Notes: generated from the letters alone by a model not told the origin. 64,000 bases of DNA from Clostridia bacterium (GCA_017551095.1 JAFZMQ010000029.1:1-64000); one strand, 5' to 3'; shown: positions 16,312 to 25,403, counted from the stretch's first letter. Program-made: numbers and translations.

Positions 16312-17026
16312 ATATATATATTTCGTTATTATATTTTGTCGGAAGTCCCTCGGCATAAATATGCGAGTCATTTCCAAGCATAAGCACCTTTGGAACGGTT
16401 ATACCGCCCATATCCTTAAATTCTATTACCGTGACAGACGAATGGCATATATCAAAATGTGTAGTAAACTGAGGCATAAATTCGTCTAAAAGTTGACTCA
16501 AAAACAAAAGCCCAAAGCCCTGGTGTGCAAAAAGTGCAATTCTTTTGTCATTAGGTCTTTCCGATATATAAATATGCTGCTTCCTATCATGCTTATATCC
16601 GAGTTTTTCGAAAAACTTGTTTGATTCGTTTTGTATTCGCAGTATTCCGTTTTTGAAATTGGTGTTTTTAAACTCGGGATATTCATACCACTTATCCCCC
16701 AAACGCCTTACTTCTTCACTGTTAAATATCTTTATAAAGGAAGGCGTATGAAAACTCCAATATCTGCTGTTATTACCCGTTTCTACCGCAAAATCACGCC
16801 ACGCATAGCTTTCATTTGCCCAGTCGAGTTCTATGGGCTCAATTTTTAGTATTTCACAAGTCGGCTGTGCCGTCTCCTTTGCCCGATTGGATGATGATAC
16901 ATAAATTTCATCAAGCCCATAGACTGCAAGTCTTTTTGCAACTGCCTCTGCCTGTCTTTTTCCAAGCGGCGTGAGCGAATCAGGGTCATATATGGGGTCT
17001 CCGTGCCGAACATAATATAAAAGCAT
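16310..17026 (-). CDS. Histidine phosphatase (phosphoglycerate-mutase-like) family protein
   Basis: 238 residues from ATG 17026, chosen because AAAGGAG lies 8 bp upstream. The catalytic motif YYVRHGDPIYD is at the N-terminus, SSSNRAKETAQ supplies the second arginine, and FAHQGFG gives the second histidine. It is not the glycolytic mutase, which is the separate gpmI at 54642. The substrate is unknown. It follows the rubredoxin gene across a palindrome. Confidence 0.85.
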   Translation of the reverse strand: MLLYYVRHGDPIYDPDSLTPLGKRQAEAVAKRLAVYGLDEIYVSSSNRAKETAQPTCEILKIEPIELDWANESYAWRDFAVETGNNSRYWSFHTPSFIKIFNSEEVRRLGDKWYEYPEFKNTNFKNGILRIQNESNKFFEKLGYKHDRKQHIYISERPNDKRIALFAHQGFGLLFLSQLLDEFMPQFTTHFDICHSSVTVIEFKDMGGITVPKVLMLGNDSHIYAEGLPTKYNNEIYI

Positions 17027-17050
17027 TCCGCGTTCTCCTTTATACATTTT

Positions 17051-17077
17051 TATCGGCAAGACTTAGTCTTGCCGATA
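17051..17077. repeat. Perfect 12-bp palindrome between rubredoxin and phosphatase genes
   Basis: Arms TATCGGCAAGAC and GTCTTGCCGATA flank TTA. On the minus strand, the direction of both neighbours, it is followed by As rather than Ts, so it is not a normal terminator there. On the plus strand a T run follows. Confidence 0.8.
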
Positions 17078-17083
17078 ATCTTT

Positions 17084-17239
17084 TTATTCTTCTGTAAACA
17101 TATCCTTGGAAAGTCCGCAAATCGGGCAAACCCAATCTGCCGGTACATCTTCCCACGCCGTTCCCGGCGCTATCCCGCTATCGGGATCGCCGATTTCAGG
17201 ATCGTAAACATACCCGCAAGGGCATACATATTTTTTCAT
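17084..17239 (-). CDS. Rubredoxin with a shortened first iron-binding knuckle
   Basis: 51-residue rubredoxin from ATG 17239, with AAGGAG upstream. It keeps [20 protein letters not shown] and the second knuckle WVCPICG. The first knuckle reads YVCPCGY, C-x-C instead of C-x-x-C, one residue short. Rubredoxins carry electrons from NAD(P)H-rubredoxin reductase to rubrerythrin-type peroxidases; a reverse rubrerythrin is encoded nearby. It lies 15 bp after the DUF975 gene, so it is probably co-transcribed. Whether iron is bound normally cannot be told from sequence. Confidence 0.9.
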   Translation of the reverse strand: MKKYVCPCGYVYDPEIGDPDSGIAPGTAWEDVPADWVCPICGLSKDMFTEE

Positions 17240-17254
17240 AATTTTTCTCCTTCC

Positions 17255-17947
17255 TTATTCACCTTTAAGTGCCAAATAAAGCTCTGCATTTGTTTGGAAT
17301 ATATACGGATCTACATAGAACACTGCAAGTATTCCTGCTGTCATACCCGACAAAATCAGCCAACCCAGGAAGGATAAATCAAGCACAAACGCATCCCATT
17401 TATGTCCATTCATCATCTCGCGTGATTTTGTTATTATGTCGGTAGAACTCATTTCCGGGTTATCTGCCAAAATAAACGGTACCATTCTGTAAGAATATGA
17501 CTTTACAATACCCGGGATTATAAACAGCATTGTCCAAAGTGCCAAAAAGAGATTCTGGAGGAATATTGTAAGAACTACATTCCCGTATTTCTCTCTGAAT
17601 CCCGCACCGATTTCATTAAGATCAGCCGGAAATTCCGCATTTTCTTTAAAGAATTTTTGGCAGCCGACAGAGAGCGGATTTAAAAGCAGCAGCTTTACAA
17701 CAAACATTACCGTTCCGATAAGTGCAATACCGCCTAAAACTGCAAGTAAGATGGCTAACAATTCACCTTGGGAAAATCCGTTAACCTGTGTCGTAACATC
17801 ATTAGTACTTGCACTGTTGTTGCTGAATGTAACATAACCTGCACCGCCACCGACAATCACAAGTATAAATGATACTAAAACCGTTTTCCAATAGTTTGCT
17901 TTAAAAGCAATTTTAGCCTTTTCCTTTAATTCTTTTCTGTTCCACAT
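17255..17947 (-). CDS. DUF975-family membrane protein
   Basis: 230 residues from ATG 17947, with GGAAGG 8 bp upstream. It starts MWNRKELKEKAKIAFKANYW, the DUF975 signature, and has four to six membrane helices with a conserved IPGIVKSYSYRMVPFILADNP stretch (IPGIVKSYSYRM). The function of this family is unknown. First gene of a unit with rubredoxin and the phosphatase. Confidence 0.85.
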   Translation of the reverse strand: MWNRKELKEKAKIAFKANYWKTVLVSFILVIVGGGAGYVTFSNNSASTNDVTTQVNGFSQGELLAILLAVLGGIALIGTVMFVVKLLLLNPLSVGCQKFFKENAEFPADLNEIGAGFREKYGNVVLTIFLQNLFLALWTMLFIIPGIVKSYSYRMVPFILADNPEMSSTDIITKSREMMNGHKWDAFVLDLSFLGWLILSGMTAGILAVFYVDPYIFQTNAELYLALKGE

Positions 17948-17982
17948 AATATGTACCTTCCTTTCAATACATTTATATGTAA

Positions 17983-18011
17983 AGCATACCACATATTAGC
18001 AAAAAAATCAA
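17983..18011 (-). promoter_or_regulatory. Probable promoter of the DUF975-rubredoxin unit
   Basis: TTGATT-N17-TATGCT on the minus strand, 36 bp before the DUF975 start. Confidence 0.55.
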
Positions 18012-18048
18012 TGTTTTTTATAAATTTGTGCATAGACTTCTTGCGTTT

Positions 18049-18471
18049 TTAAAGACTTGCCGCAAAAACGTCGTATATGTTTTTCAAAACGCCGCTTTCG
18101 TCCATAACCTCAAGCTTAACCGATTGCAAATCATCGCCCATTATCCGCACTGTCCAGCCCGATTTAAGCACAAGATCATCGACAGAATAGAAAATGTTAT
18201 CGGTATCAATCATTCTGATAATATAAAATCCGTTTTCCCCTGCCTCACAAAGCGGAGCTTTGCAGGTTTCGTTTATCTTAATTCCCGAAACGGTAGCTTT
18301 TCCCCAAACGGTAGTTTTAAGGTTTTCTTCCGTTTTCGGCAATATCCATATATCTGCGTCCTTCACTTCGTTTATAAGTGTTACGGTATTACTCTTTGCA
18401 TTATCCGTGCCGGTTGCATTGCAGCCGCATAAAAGCAGCATTGTGATTAAATATATAATCGATTTTTTCAT
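18049..18471 (-). CDS. Small lipoprotein of unknown function
   Basis: 140 residues from ATG 18471, with GAGGAAA upstream. A lipoprotein signal peptide (MKKSIIYLITMLLLCGC) gives a lipidated cysteine at residue 17. The rest has no membrane helix and looks beta-rich (WILPKTEENLKTTVWG, GENGFYIIRMID). No family was recognised. It stands between the rubrerythrin terminator and DUF975. Confidence 0.72.
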   Translation of the reverse strand: MKKSIIYLITMLLLCGCNATGTDNAKSNTVTLINEVKDADIWILPKTEENLKTTVWGKATVSGIKINETCKAPLCEAGENGFYIIRMIDTDNIFYSVDDLVLKSGWTVRIMGDDLQSVKLEVMDESGVLKNIYDVFAASL

Positions 18472-18512
18472 ATAGGTTTCCTCATAATTAAAACTCAATA
18501 CTATCGAAAATA

Positions 18513-18543
18513 AGACACAGCCATTTGACAAATAGCTGTGTCT
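18513..18543 (-). terminator. Terminator after reverse rubrerythrin
   Basis: AGACACAGC(C/T)ATTTG arms form a 14-15 bp stem; on the minus strand TTATTTTC follows. Confidence 0.75.
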
Positions 18544-18553
18544 AAAACTCTAT

Positions 18554-19105
18554 TTACCCGAAATACCTTTTGAGCATTCCTTCAAAGCCTTTGCCATGCC
18601 TTGCTTCGTCCTTTGCCATTTCGTGAACGGTATCGTGGATTGCGTCATAACCAAGCTCTTTTGCCTTTTTAGCAAGTGCAAGTTTCCCTGCCGTTGCACC
18701 ACATTCAGCCTCAGCTCTTAGCTGCAAATTCTTTTTTGTATCGGCAAAAACAATTTCGCCCAAAAGCTCCGCAAATTTTGCTGCATGGTCTGCCTCTTCC
18801 AAGGCTGCCTGTAAGTAAAAAGCTCCGATTTCAGGATAACCCTCACGGATTGCCTGTCTTGACATAGCTATATACATACCAACCTCGGAACATTCGCCCT
18901 CAAAATTGGATTTTAAGCCATCATAAACTTCGTCATCAATTTTGCCCTTTGCTCCAACGCCTATAACATGTTCACAGGCAAAATTTAATGCTCCTTCTTG
19001 CATAACCGTAAACTTCTCGCCGGGAACTCCGCACTGTGGGCATTTTTCCGGCGGATTATCGCCCTCATGAACATATCCGCATACGGGACATACATATTTT
19101 TTCAT
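18554..19105 (-). CDS. Reverse rubrerythrin (N-terminal rubredoxin domain)
   Basis: 183 residues. A short rubredoxin-like domain comes first ([18 protein letters not shown]), followed by a ferritin-like diiron domain. This is the reverse of classical rubrerythrin and matches the reverse rubrerythrins of Clostridium, which reduce hydrogen peroxide and oxygen. Diiron ligands are in [20 protein letters not shown] and [13 protein letters not shown] 19105 fits better than a GTG 9 bp earlier. It has its own promoter and terminator, so it is a single-gene unit. Confidence 0.92.
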   Translation of the reverse strand: MKKYVCPVCGYVHEGDNPPEKCPQCGVPGEKFTVMQEGALNFACEHVIGVGAKGKIDDEVYDGLKSNFEGECSEVGMYIAMSRQAIREGYPEIGAFYLQAALEEADHAAKFAELLGEIVFADTKKNLQLRAEAECGATAGKLALAKKAKELGYDAIHDTVHEMAKDEARHGKGFEGMLKRYFG

Positions 19106-19143
19106 AAATTCCACTGCCTTTCTTTGTAAATTTTTACAATTTC

Positions 19144-19171
19144 AGTATATCATATTTCCTGCTTTTGTCAA
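19144..19171 (-). promoter_or_regulatory. Promoter of reverse rubrerythrin
   Basis: TTGACA-N16-TATACT on the minus strand, directly downstream of the hydF stop. Confidence 0.65.
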
Positions 19172-19178
19172 GCAATTT

Positions 19179-20363
19179 TTATTTTGTAAAAGGCTCTGTT
19201 GCCCTTTGCAAAATTCCGTTTACATACGCTATCGCCGTTCCGTAATTCGTCATAGGCGTACCCGATTTTTTCGCATATTCCATACGGCTTTTCATTTCCG
19301 TTTCGGTCAGCATACACCCTCCGCAATGGATTACGAGTGCGTACTCTTGGGTATTTTGCGGAAACTCCGTACCTGATGTAAAGAAAAAATCAAGCTGTTT
19401 TTTTGTATGGTTTTTTATCATCTGCGGAAGCTTTTGCGTTCCTATATCTCCGCACTGCCTATGATGAGTGCAGCCCTCCGAAACCAAAACCTTATCTCCG
19501 TCTTTTAGCATATCTATCGCCTTTGCACCGTTTACAAGCTCCCAAAGTTCACCTTTATATCTTGCAAAAAGGACGGAAAATGATGTGAGCGGAATATCGT
19601 CTGGCACAATTTCTGCGACTTTTTTGAATACCTGCGAGTCGGTTATAACCATTTGCGGTTTTTTTGCAAGATTTTTAAGAGTTTGGGAAAGTTCTGTATC
19701 ACGGCAGACTACCGCCGTCGCACCGCCGTCCAAAAGGTCCCGTATCGTCTGCTGTTGGGGAAGAATAAGTCTGCCTTTCGGTGCGGCTTTATCTATCGGG
19801 ACAACCAAAACCGCAGTTTCGCCCTCTTTTATGATATCGGAAACAATCTTCCGCTCCTCTTTTTTGACGCCCGAAAGATGTGCCACACGCTCTTTAAGTT
19901 CGTTTATCCCGTCGCCCGTTACGGCACTTACATATATCTCATTTTCTTCCGCTTTTGGCACATTTTCTATCAAATCCGCCTTATTATGCACCAGAATATA
20001 CGGAATTTTTTTGGATTTTATAATCTCCAAAAGCTCGGTGTCCTGCCCTTTTATGCCTTTTTCCGCGTCTATCACAACAACCGCAATATCGGTTTTATCA
20101 AGCACACGCATAGTTTTTTCGACACGCATTTTCCCAAGCTCTCCCGTATCGTCATACCCTGCCGTATCCACAATCATAACCGGTCCTATCGGCAAAAGCT
20201 CCATTGATTTATAAACGGGGTCGGTGGTTGTACCCAAAACCTCGGAAACAAGGGCGATATTCTGCCCCGTAAAAGCGTTAACAAGGCTGGATTTACCTGC
20301 GTTTCGCATACCGAAAAAGCATATGTGCGTCCGCTCCGCCGAAACGGTGTCCATAAGTCCCAT
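19179..20363 (-). CDS. hydF: [FeFe]-hydrogenase maturation GTPase HydF
   Basis: 394 residues. The N-terminal GTPase domain has GMRNAGKSSL near residue 20, DTAGYDD and VHNKADLI. The C-terminal Fe-S domain has the conserved EGCTHHRQCGDIG (CxHH) and CGGCMLT (CxxC) motifs. HydF is the scaffold on which HydE and HydG build the 2Fe subcluster before transfer to the hydrogenase. It ends the hydE-hydG-hydF run. No hydrogenase structural gene is in the window. Confidence 0.97.
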   Translation of the reverse strand: MGLMDTVSAERTHICFFGMRNAGKSSLVNAFTGQNIALVSEVLGTTTDPVYKSMELLPIGPVMIVDTAGYDDTGELGKMRVEKTMRVLDKTDIAVVVIDAEKGIKGQDTELLEIIKSKKIPYILVHNKADLIENVPKAEENEIYVSAVTGDGINELKERVAHLSGVKKEERKIVSDIIKEGETAVLVVPIDKAAPKGRLILPQQQTIRDLLDGGATAVVCRDTELSQTLKNLAKKPQMVITDSQVFKKVAEIVPDDIPLTSFSVLFARYKGELWELVNGAKAIDMLKDGDKVLVSEGCTHHRQCGDIGTQKLPQMIKNHTKKQLDFFFTSGTEFPQNTQEYALVIHCGGCMLTETEMKSRMEYAKKSGTPMTNYGTAIAYVNGILQRATEPFTK

Positions 20364-20396
20364 AGTTATATCCGTTCCTTTCCTTAAAACCCAAGT

Positions 20397-21845
20397 CTAA
20401 AACCTGAAATCTCGTCTGTTCGAATTTTTGATGTTTTCTATATTTTCCCGTGCAATCTCTTTTACCTTGGGATTCGGGATTTTTTCAAGTTCCTTTTCTA
20501 TCACTTCAAAACCGAGCTTTTTCGTCTTCTCCGACGCATAGTCAACCAAAAATTCAGTGAGAGTCATAAGTGCGTTTGGATGACAGCAGTTCAAAATCTG
20601 CCCGTTTTTGCAAAGGCTCATAAACCTGTCGCCCGTTCTGCCCTCACGGTAACAAGCCGTGCAAAAGGACGGAATATGCCCCTTTGTCATAAGCCAGTAT
20701 ACGACTTCATCAAGCGTTCGCTGGTCGGATACATCAAACTGTTCGGTGTCGTGCGGTCTTTCCTCCTCCGCATAGCCGCCGACAGATGTCCGCGACGCAC
20801 CGCTTATCTGGGAAACGCCCAAATTAAGCAGCTTTCCACGCACTTCCTCCGATTCCCTTGTGGAAATTATCATGCCCGTATATGGAACTGCCAAGCGGAT
20901 ACAAGCGGTTATTTTTGCGAAAATTTCGTCCGAAATGGAATTGTCAAACGCCGACGGGTCAATATCGTCCGCCCGTTTTATTCTCGGCACACTTATCGTA
21001 TGCGGTCCAACGCCGTGTACCGCCTCTAAATGCTCTGCGTGCATAATGAGTCCCGCAAACTCATATTTGTAAAGCTCCAAGCCGAACAAAACGCCGAGTC
21101 CCACATCATCAATACCGCCCTCCATGGCTCTGTCCATAGCCTCGGTATGATAATCGTAATTATGCTTAGGACCTGTCGGGTGCAATTTTAAATAGCTCTC
21201 CTTATGATAGGTTTCCTGAAAGAGAATATATGTGCCGATACCTGCGTCCTTTAATTTGCGGTAATTCTCAACGGTTGTTGCCGCAATATTAACATTTACA
21301 CGCCTTATTGCACCGTTTTTGTGATTTACACTGTAAATTGTTTTGATGCAGTCCAAAATATACTCAATCGGGTTATTTTGCGGGTCTTCACCTGCCTCAA
21401 TCGCCAGGCGTTTGTGTCCCATATCCTGAAGTGCGATTACCTCTTTTTTGACTTCTTCCTGCGTTAGCTTTTTCCTTGCTATGTGCTTATTTTTCAGGTG
21501 ATACGGGCAGTAAACACAACCGTTTACGCAGTAATTTGAAAGATACAAGGGTGCGAACATAACTATCCTGTTACCGTAAAATGCAAGTTTTATCTCCTCT
21601 GCTATCTTATAAATTTCCTCAACCTTTTCGGGAATATCACACGCCAAAAGCACCGATGCCTCTCTATGTGTAAGACCTCGGCAACGGCAGCCGTTTTCGG
21701 TTTTGTACGGTCTTGCCTTTTTCAGAATCTCGTCGATAAGCTCTGTATTATTCTTGTTTTCCTCTGCATAGCGGAGCGTTTCCATTATTTCTCCGTCGTT
21801 TATAAATTCTTCTGCTTTTAATGATTTCGGATTATATTCTGCCAT
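20397..21845 (-). CDS. hydG: [FeFe]-hydrogenase maturase HydG
   Basis: 482-residue radical-SAM tyrosine lyase that makes the CO and cyanide ligands of the H-cluster. The radical-SAM motif CVNGCVYCPYH is near residue 110, and the C-terminal auxiliary-cluster cysteines are in FCTACYREGRTGD. Normal length. It overlaps hydE by 14 bp, which suggests coupled translation. Confidence 0.97.
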   Translation of the reverse strand: MAEYNPKSLKAEEFINDGEIMETLRYAEENKNNTELIDEILKKARPYKTENGCRCRGLTHREASVLLACDIPEKVEEIYKIAEEIKLAFYGNRIVMFAPLYLSNYCVNGCVYCPYHLKNKHIARKKLTQEEVKKEVIALQDMGHKRLAIEAGEDPQNNPIEYILDCIKTIYSVNHKNGAIRRVNVNIAATTVENYRKLKDAGIGTYILFQETYHKESYLKLHPTGPKHNYDYHTEAMDRAMEGGIDDVGLGVLFGLELYKYEFAGLIMHAEHLEAVHGVGPHTISVPRIKRADDIDPSAFDNSISDEIFAKITACIRLAVPYTGMIISTRESEEVRGKLLNLGVSQISGASRTSVGGYAEEERPHDTEQFDVSDQRTLDEVVYWLMTKGHIPSFCTACYREGRTGDRFMSLCKNGQILNCCHPNALMTLTEFLVDYASEKTKKLGFEVIEKELEKIPNPKVKEIARENIENIKNSNRRDFRF

Positions 21846-22896
21846 TTTCTTCGTCCTTTCTTATATCTCCTCTGTCGGTTACGATTTCATAACCGATTTT
21901 TCTCATCCTGTTTTCTAAGCACATCCTACATTGTGCACTTTCCTCGCCCGTGCATATCTTGTTATCGTAAAGCTCATACTTTTTCCGCACCGAAACGGGC
22001 GACAGGTTCGGCATAACCACATTCGCACCTGCCAGAATCCCCATTTCTCTGCCCTTTTCGTGAATTGTCCCGAGTGCCGTTGTTGCAGGTAGCAAAATGT
22101 TGGGTTTTATCAATCGGATTATTGATAAAAGATAGCAGGTCATTTCAAGCGTTCCTGCCGTTTTGTCGGCAAAAGGCGTATCCTTATGCGGAATAAACGG
22201 TCCTATGCCGCACATATCGGGGCGGAATTCTTCGATAAATTTCAGGTCTTTTGCAATCGTTTCCGGCGTCTGATATGGTGAGCCTACCATAAACCCGCAC
22301 CCGACCTGATAGCCGAGTTCTTTGAGATTTTTAAGGCATTTTAGACGGTTTTCAAAAGACATTTTTTCGGGATGCAGTTTCTCATAATGTGTCTTGTCCG
22401 CTGTTTCGTGCCTTAAAAGATACCTGTCCGCTCCCGCTTTTTTCAAAAGCTCATAGCTTTTCCTGCTCCGCTCACCCAAAGAGAGCGTAACGGCACAGTC
22501 TTTATGACGGGTCTTTATCTCTTTTATGAGATCACACAAAAAGTCATCCGTGAAAAACGCATCCTCGCCGCCTTGCAGGACAAAGGTCTTAAATCCGAGC
22601 CTTTCGCCCTCGTCGCAACACGCAAGAATTTCGTCTTTTGTCAGGCGGTATCTTTCACAATTTTTATTACTGCCCCTTATCCCGCAATAATAACAGTCAT
22701 TTTTGCATATGTTGCTCATCTCGATAAGTCCACGCACAAAAATTTTGTTGCCATATATGCGTTTCCGTGCCAAAACGGCTTTTTCTTTTGCATATTCTGC
22801 CGTTTCTTCATTCATATTGTCTAAAAGACAGGCATATTCCAAAAGGGTAGCACCTTTTCCGCTATTTAGTTTGTCAATTATCTCAAAACTGTTCAT
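21832..22896 (-). CDS. hydE: [FeFe]-hydrogenase maturase HydE
   Basis: 354-residue radical-SAM protein, related to biotin synthase. The motif CKNDCYYCGIRG is near residue 70. C-terminal cysteines in AQCRMCLENRMRKIGYE match HydE proteins that bind an auxiliary cluster. ATG 22896 was chosen because GAGG lies 6 bp upstream; the in-frame ATG at 22926 lies in the leader. First gene of the operon, behind an attenuator-like leader. Confidence 0.96.
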   Translation of the reverse strand: MNSFEIIDKLNSGKGATLLEYACLLDNMNEETAEYAKEKAVLARKRIYGNKIFVRGLIEMSNICKNDCYYCGIRGSNKNCERYRLTKDEILACCDEGERLGFKTFVLQGGEDAFFTDDFLCDLIKEIKTRHKDCAVTLSLGERSRKSYELLKKAGADRYLLRHETADKTHYEKLHPEKMSFENRLKCLKNLKELGYQVGCGFMVGSPYQTPETIAKDLKFIEEFRPDMCGIGPFIPHKDTPFADKTAGTLEMTCYLLSIIRLIKPNILLPATTALGTIHEKGREMGILAGANVVMPNLSPVSVRKKYELYDNKICTGEESAQCRMCLENRMRKIGYEIVTDRGDIRKDEENGRI

Positions 22897-22912
22897 AAAA
22901 ACCTCAAAACAC

Positions 22913-22940
22913 AAAAACCGCACCAAAAAGGTACGGTTTT
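22913..22940 (-). promoter_or_regulatory. Terminator-like hairpin in the hydE leader (possible attenuator)
   Basis: On the minus-strand RNA, AAAACCGUACC pairs with GGUGCGGUUUU (11 bp, one G-U) around UUUUU and is followed by U. It lies between the predicted transcription start near 22996 and the hydE start. GGTTGCGGTT just upstream (22955-22964) could pair with the hairpin's 5' arm (9 bp, one bulge) and act as an antiterminator. A small palindrome TTTCTGACAGAAA (22965-22977) lies next to it. Confidence 0.55.
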
Positions 22941-23002
22941 ACTGCCAATATTTGAACCGCAACCTTTCTGTCAGAAACCTCTTCAAGTCAGGATACGCTC
23001 TT

Positions 23003-23031
23003 ATTTTATATGTAATTTTGCAATTTGTCAA
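23003..23031 (-). promoter_or_regulatory. Promoter of hydE-hydG-hydF
   Basis: TTGACA-N17-TAAAAT on the minus strand, immediately after the stop codon of the flavoprotein gene, about 110 bp before hydE. Confidence 0.75.
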
Positions 23032-23034
23032 GTT

Positions 23035-23652
23035 TTATCTTATAAAGTTCGTTCTGTTACCCGTTTCAAGCATAGGGTAGGGAATGCCGTTTTTCTTTGC
23101 ATTTTCAATACATTTTAGTATCCACGCCATATTGTTTGCAAGATTGTGCATGGTCTGTACACCCTCGGCGTCCATAATCGCTTCGCCTTGGTCACGCCCG
23201 TGTATTACATTCCAATATGTCGAGCCTACCGTTATCATATTTGCGATGCCGAAATATTTATTCATAACATCAAAACTTGCCGTCGTTCCTGCCCTTCTTG
23301 CACACGCAACCGACGCCGCAGGTTTAAAGCAAAATGCTTTTCCGCCGCTGTAAAATGCTCTGTCCAAAAAGGACATTATTCTTCCGCTGGGATGTGCGTA
23401 GTAAACGGGCGTTCCGAAGACAAATCCGTCAGCCTCTTTTGCCTTTTTGATAAACTCATTTACATTATTGTCTTCAAAACGGCAACCCTCTTCTGTGCAT
23501 CCGCCGCAGCCGATACAGTCGCGGACAGGCTCGGATATTTCGAAAATCTCACTCTCTATGCTGAAATTTTCCAAAGTTTTTGCTATTTCCAAAAGAGCTG
23601 TTTTCGTGTTTCCGTTCTTTCGTACACTTCCGTTCAGCATTAAAACTTTCAT
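23035..23652 (-). CDS. Flavodoxin-fold NAD(P)H-dependent FMN reductase / iron-sulfur flavoprotein
   Basis: 205 residues. The FMN-binding start LNGSVRKNGNT and VFGTPVYYAHPSG are typical of the NADPH-dependent FMN reductase family. DCIGCGGCTEEGC supplies cysteines spaced as in Isf-type iron-sulfur flavoproteins, so an Fe-S cluster is likely. It ends the ABC-transporter transcript, 16 bp after the AEC gene. The physiological partner is unknown. Confidence 0.85.
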   Translation of the reverse strand: MKVLMLNGSVRKNGNTKTALLEIAKTLENFSIESEIFEISEPVRDCIGCGGCTEEGCRFEDNNVNEFIKKAKEADGFVFGTPVYYAHPSGRIMSFLDRAFYSGGKAFCFKPAASVACARRAGTTASFDVMNKYFGIANMITVGSTYWNVIHGRDQGEAIMDAEGVQTMHNLANNMAWILKCIENAKKNGIPYPMLETGNRTNFIR

Positions 23653-23668
23653 TTTTAAATCCCCTTTT

Positions 23669-24604
23669 TTATAGAATAATTTTAATCATATAACAAACAA
23701 ACGGCAAAGTGACAAGGCTTAATAATGTGGTTACAAACATCCCACACGCCGCATATTCAAAATCCGCATCACTTTCATTCGCAAGAATGGTCAAAACCGT
23801 CTGTGCAGGCATTGCCGCCTCCAAAACTACCGCTCCCAAAAGAATTTCCCTGATGCCGAGATATTTAAATATATATATGAACAAAATCGGCATAATTACC
23901 AATTTGAGCGGTGCAATTACAAAAATCCACCATTTTTTTATCGCATTTTTTGCATCAACTCCGGCAAGTGCCATACCTATAAACAACATGGAAAGATTTA
24001 CCGTAAGTCCGCCTATTCCGCTTATTGTATCACTCATAAGTTTTGGCAGTTTTATGCCGAAAACAAGCATCAAAATTGCTATGGTAAAGGCTACCGTATT
24101 AGGATTTACGAGTTTTTTCGCCCTTGCTTTTATGCCTTCCGAATTATCGTTCTGCAAGGTCAAAAGCCCGAAGGTCCATAAAAACAAATCATTTACAAGC
24201 CAATAAACGATGGCATAGAAAAAGCCCGTCTCTCCATACATTGCAACAATTACGGGGTATCCCACAAAGGTTACATTTCCGAGGCATGTCAAAAGCTTAT
24301 GTACCTTTGCGGTGTCTTTGGGGATTTTTAAAGCTTTTGCGGTAATTATGCCCAATCCATATAGCACAAAAAGACAGAATACCGACATTAAAAACACGGT
24401 AAAAATATCCTTTAAAAGTCCTTTGTCAAGTTCCTTTGAAGATATTGATGAAATAATAAGACAAGGCAACACAATTTTTACAATGACTTTTGAGAGAGCA
24501 TCCTTTATTTTCCCGTCAATATATCCCGTTTTGACCGAAAAAAAGCCTACAAATATGGTTATTGCAAGTATTGCAATCTGATATGAAACTGCCGTAAAAT
24601 TCAT
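23669..24604 (-). CDS. AEC-family transporter
   Basis: 311 residues with about ten membrane helices in the two-half layout of the auxin efflux carrier (AEC) family. Recognisable stretches are TCLGNVTFVGYPV in the first half and EAAMPAQTVLTILA in the second. Bacterial members move organic anions such as malate or amino acids. It starts 12 bp after the ABC ATPase gene, so an amino-acid-related substrate is plausible but not shown. Confidence 0.88.
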   Translation of the reverse strand: MNFTAVSYQIAILAITIFVGFFSVKTGYIDGKIKDALSKVIVKIVLPCLIISSISSKELDKGLLKDIFTVFLMSVFCLFVLYGLGIITAKALKIPKDTAKVHKLLTCLGNVTFVGYPVIVAMYGETGFFYAIVYWLVNDLFLWTFGLLTLQNDNSEGIKARAKKLVNPNTVAFTIAILMLVFGIKLPKLMSDTISGIGGLTVNLSMLFIGMALAGVDAKNAIKKWWIFVIAPLKLVIMPILFIYIFKYLGIREILLGAVVLEAAMPAQTVLTILANESDADFEYAACGMFVTTLLSLVTLPFVCYMIKIIL

Positions 24605-24616
24605 TTTTTTGCCTCT

Positions 24617-25399
24617 TTACATTCTCACATTCGATAAAAATTCTTTAAGCCTTTTGCTTTTGGGATTTTTTAAGACCTCCTCAGGCAATCCCTCTTCTGC
24701 AATAACGCCGTCATCCATAAAGATAACGCGGTCGGAAACATTCATGGCAAACGCCATTTCGTGCGTTACGATAATCATAGTCATATGCTCGTCAGCCAAC
24801 GATTTTATTACCTTTAAAACCTCGTTTGTGATTTCGGGGTCAAGTGCCGAGGTAGGCTCATCAAATAGCATAATTTCAGGGTTTAACGCCAACGCCCTAC
24901 AAATTGCGACCCTCTGCTGCTGTCCGCCCGAAAGCTCACACGGGTAATTATCAAATTTGTCTTGTAGTCCTGCACGGCACAAAAGCTGTTTTGCCGTTTC
25001 TTCTATTTCGGCATAGATTTTGTCCTTGTTTTCCTTAAAATCAGGGCGTTCCTTTGCGATAAGCTTGGGTGCTAAAACAACGTTTTCAAAGGCAGTATAT
25101 TGCGGGAAAAGATTGAAATTCTGGAATACAAATCCGAATTTTAACTGTCTTTTCCGCGTTTCCGCACTTGTAAGTTGTTTTGCGGCATTTGCATCAAAGA
25201 TTGTTTCGCCATTTAAAACAATCTCTCCGCCGTCGGCCTTTTCCAAAAAGCTGATACAACGCAAAAGCGTCGTTTTTCCGCTTCCCGACGAGCCTATTAT
25301 CGAAACGACCTCGCCCTTTTCGACTTTCATATCAATGCCCTTTAACACGGTCGTTTTTCCAAAGTTTTTAACTATATTTTTTACTTCGAGTATTGCCAT
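24617..25399 (-). CDS. Polar amino acid ABC transporter ATPase
   Basis: 260 residues with Walker [11 protein letters not shown]-loop FQNFNLFPQ, signature LSGGQQQR, Walker B IMLFDEP and the switch histidine in IVTHEM. The pattern is that of the PAAT family (GlnQ-like). It lies between the permease and AEC genes. Confidence 0.95.
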   Translation of the reverse strand: MAILEVKNIVKNFGKTTVLKGIDMKVEKGEVVSIIGSSGSGKTTLLRCISFLEKADGGEIVLNGETIFDANAAKQLTSAETRKRQLKFGFVFQNFNLFPQYTAFENVVLAPKLIAKERPDFKENKDKIYAEIEETAKQLLCRAGLQDKFDNYPCELSGGQQQRVAICRALALNPEIMLFDEPTSALDPEITNEVLKVIKSLADEHMTMIIVTHEMAFAMNVSDRVIFMDDGVIAEEGLPEEVLKNPKSKRLKEFLSNVRM

Positions 25400-25403
25400 A
25401 TCC

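Noticed and set aside
16310-17026. Histidine phosphatase as cofactor-dependent glycolytic mutase (gpmA)
   Set aside because: The sequence around RHG differs from GpmA, the length and C-terminal part do not fit, and gpmI is present.
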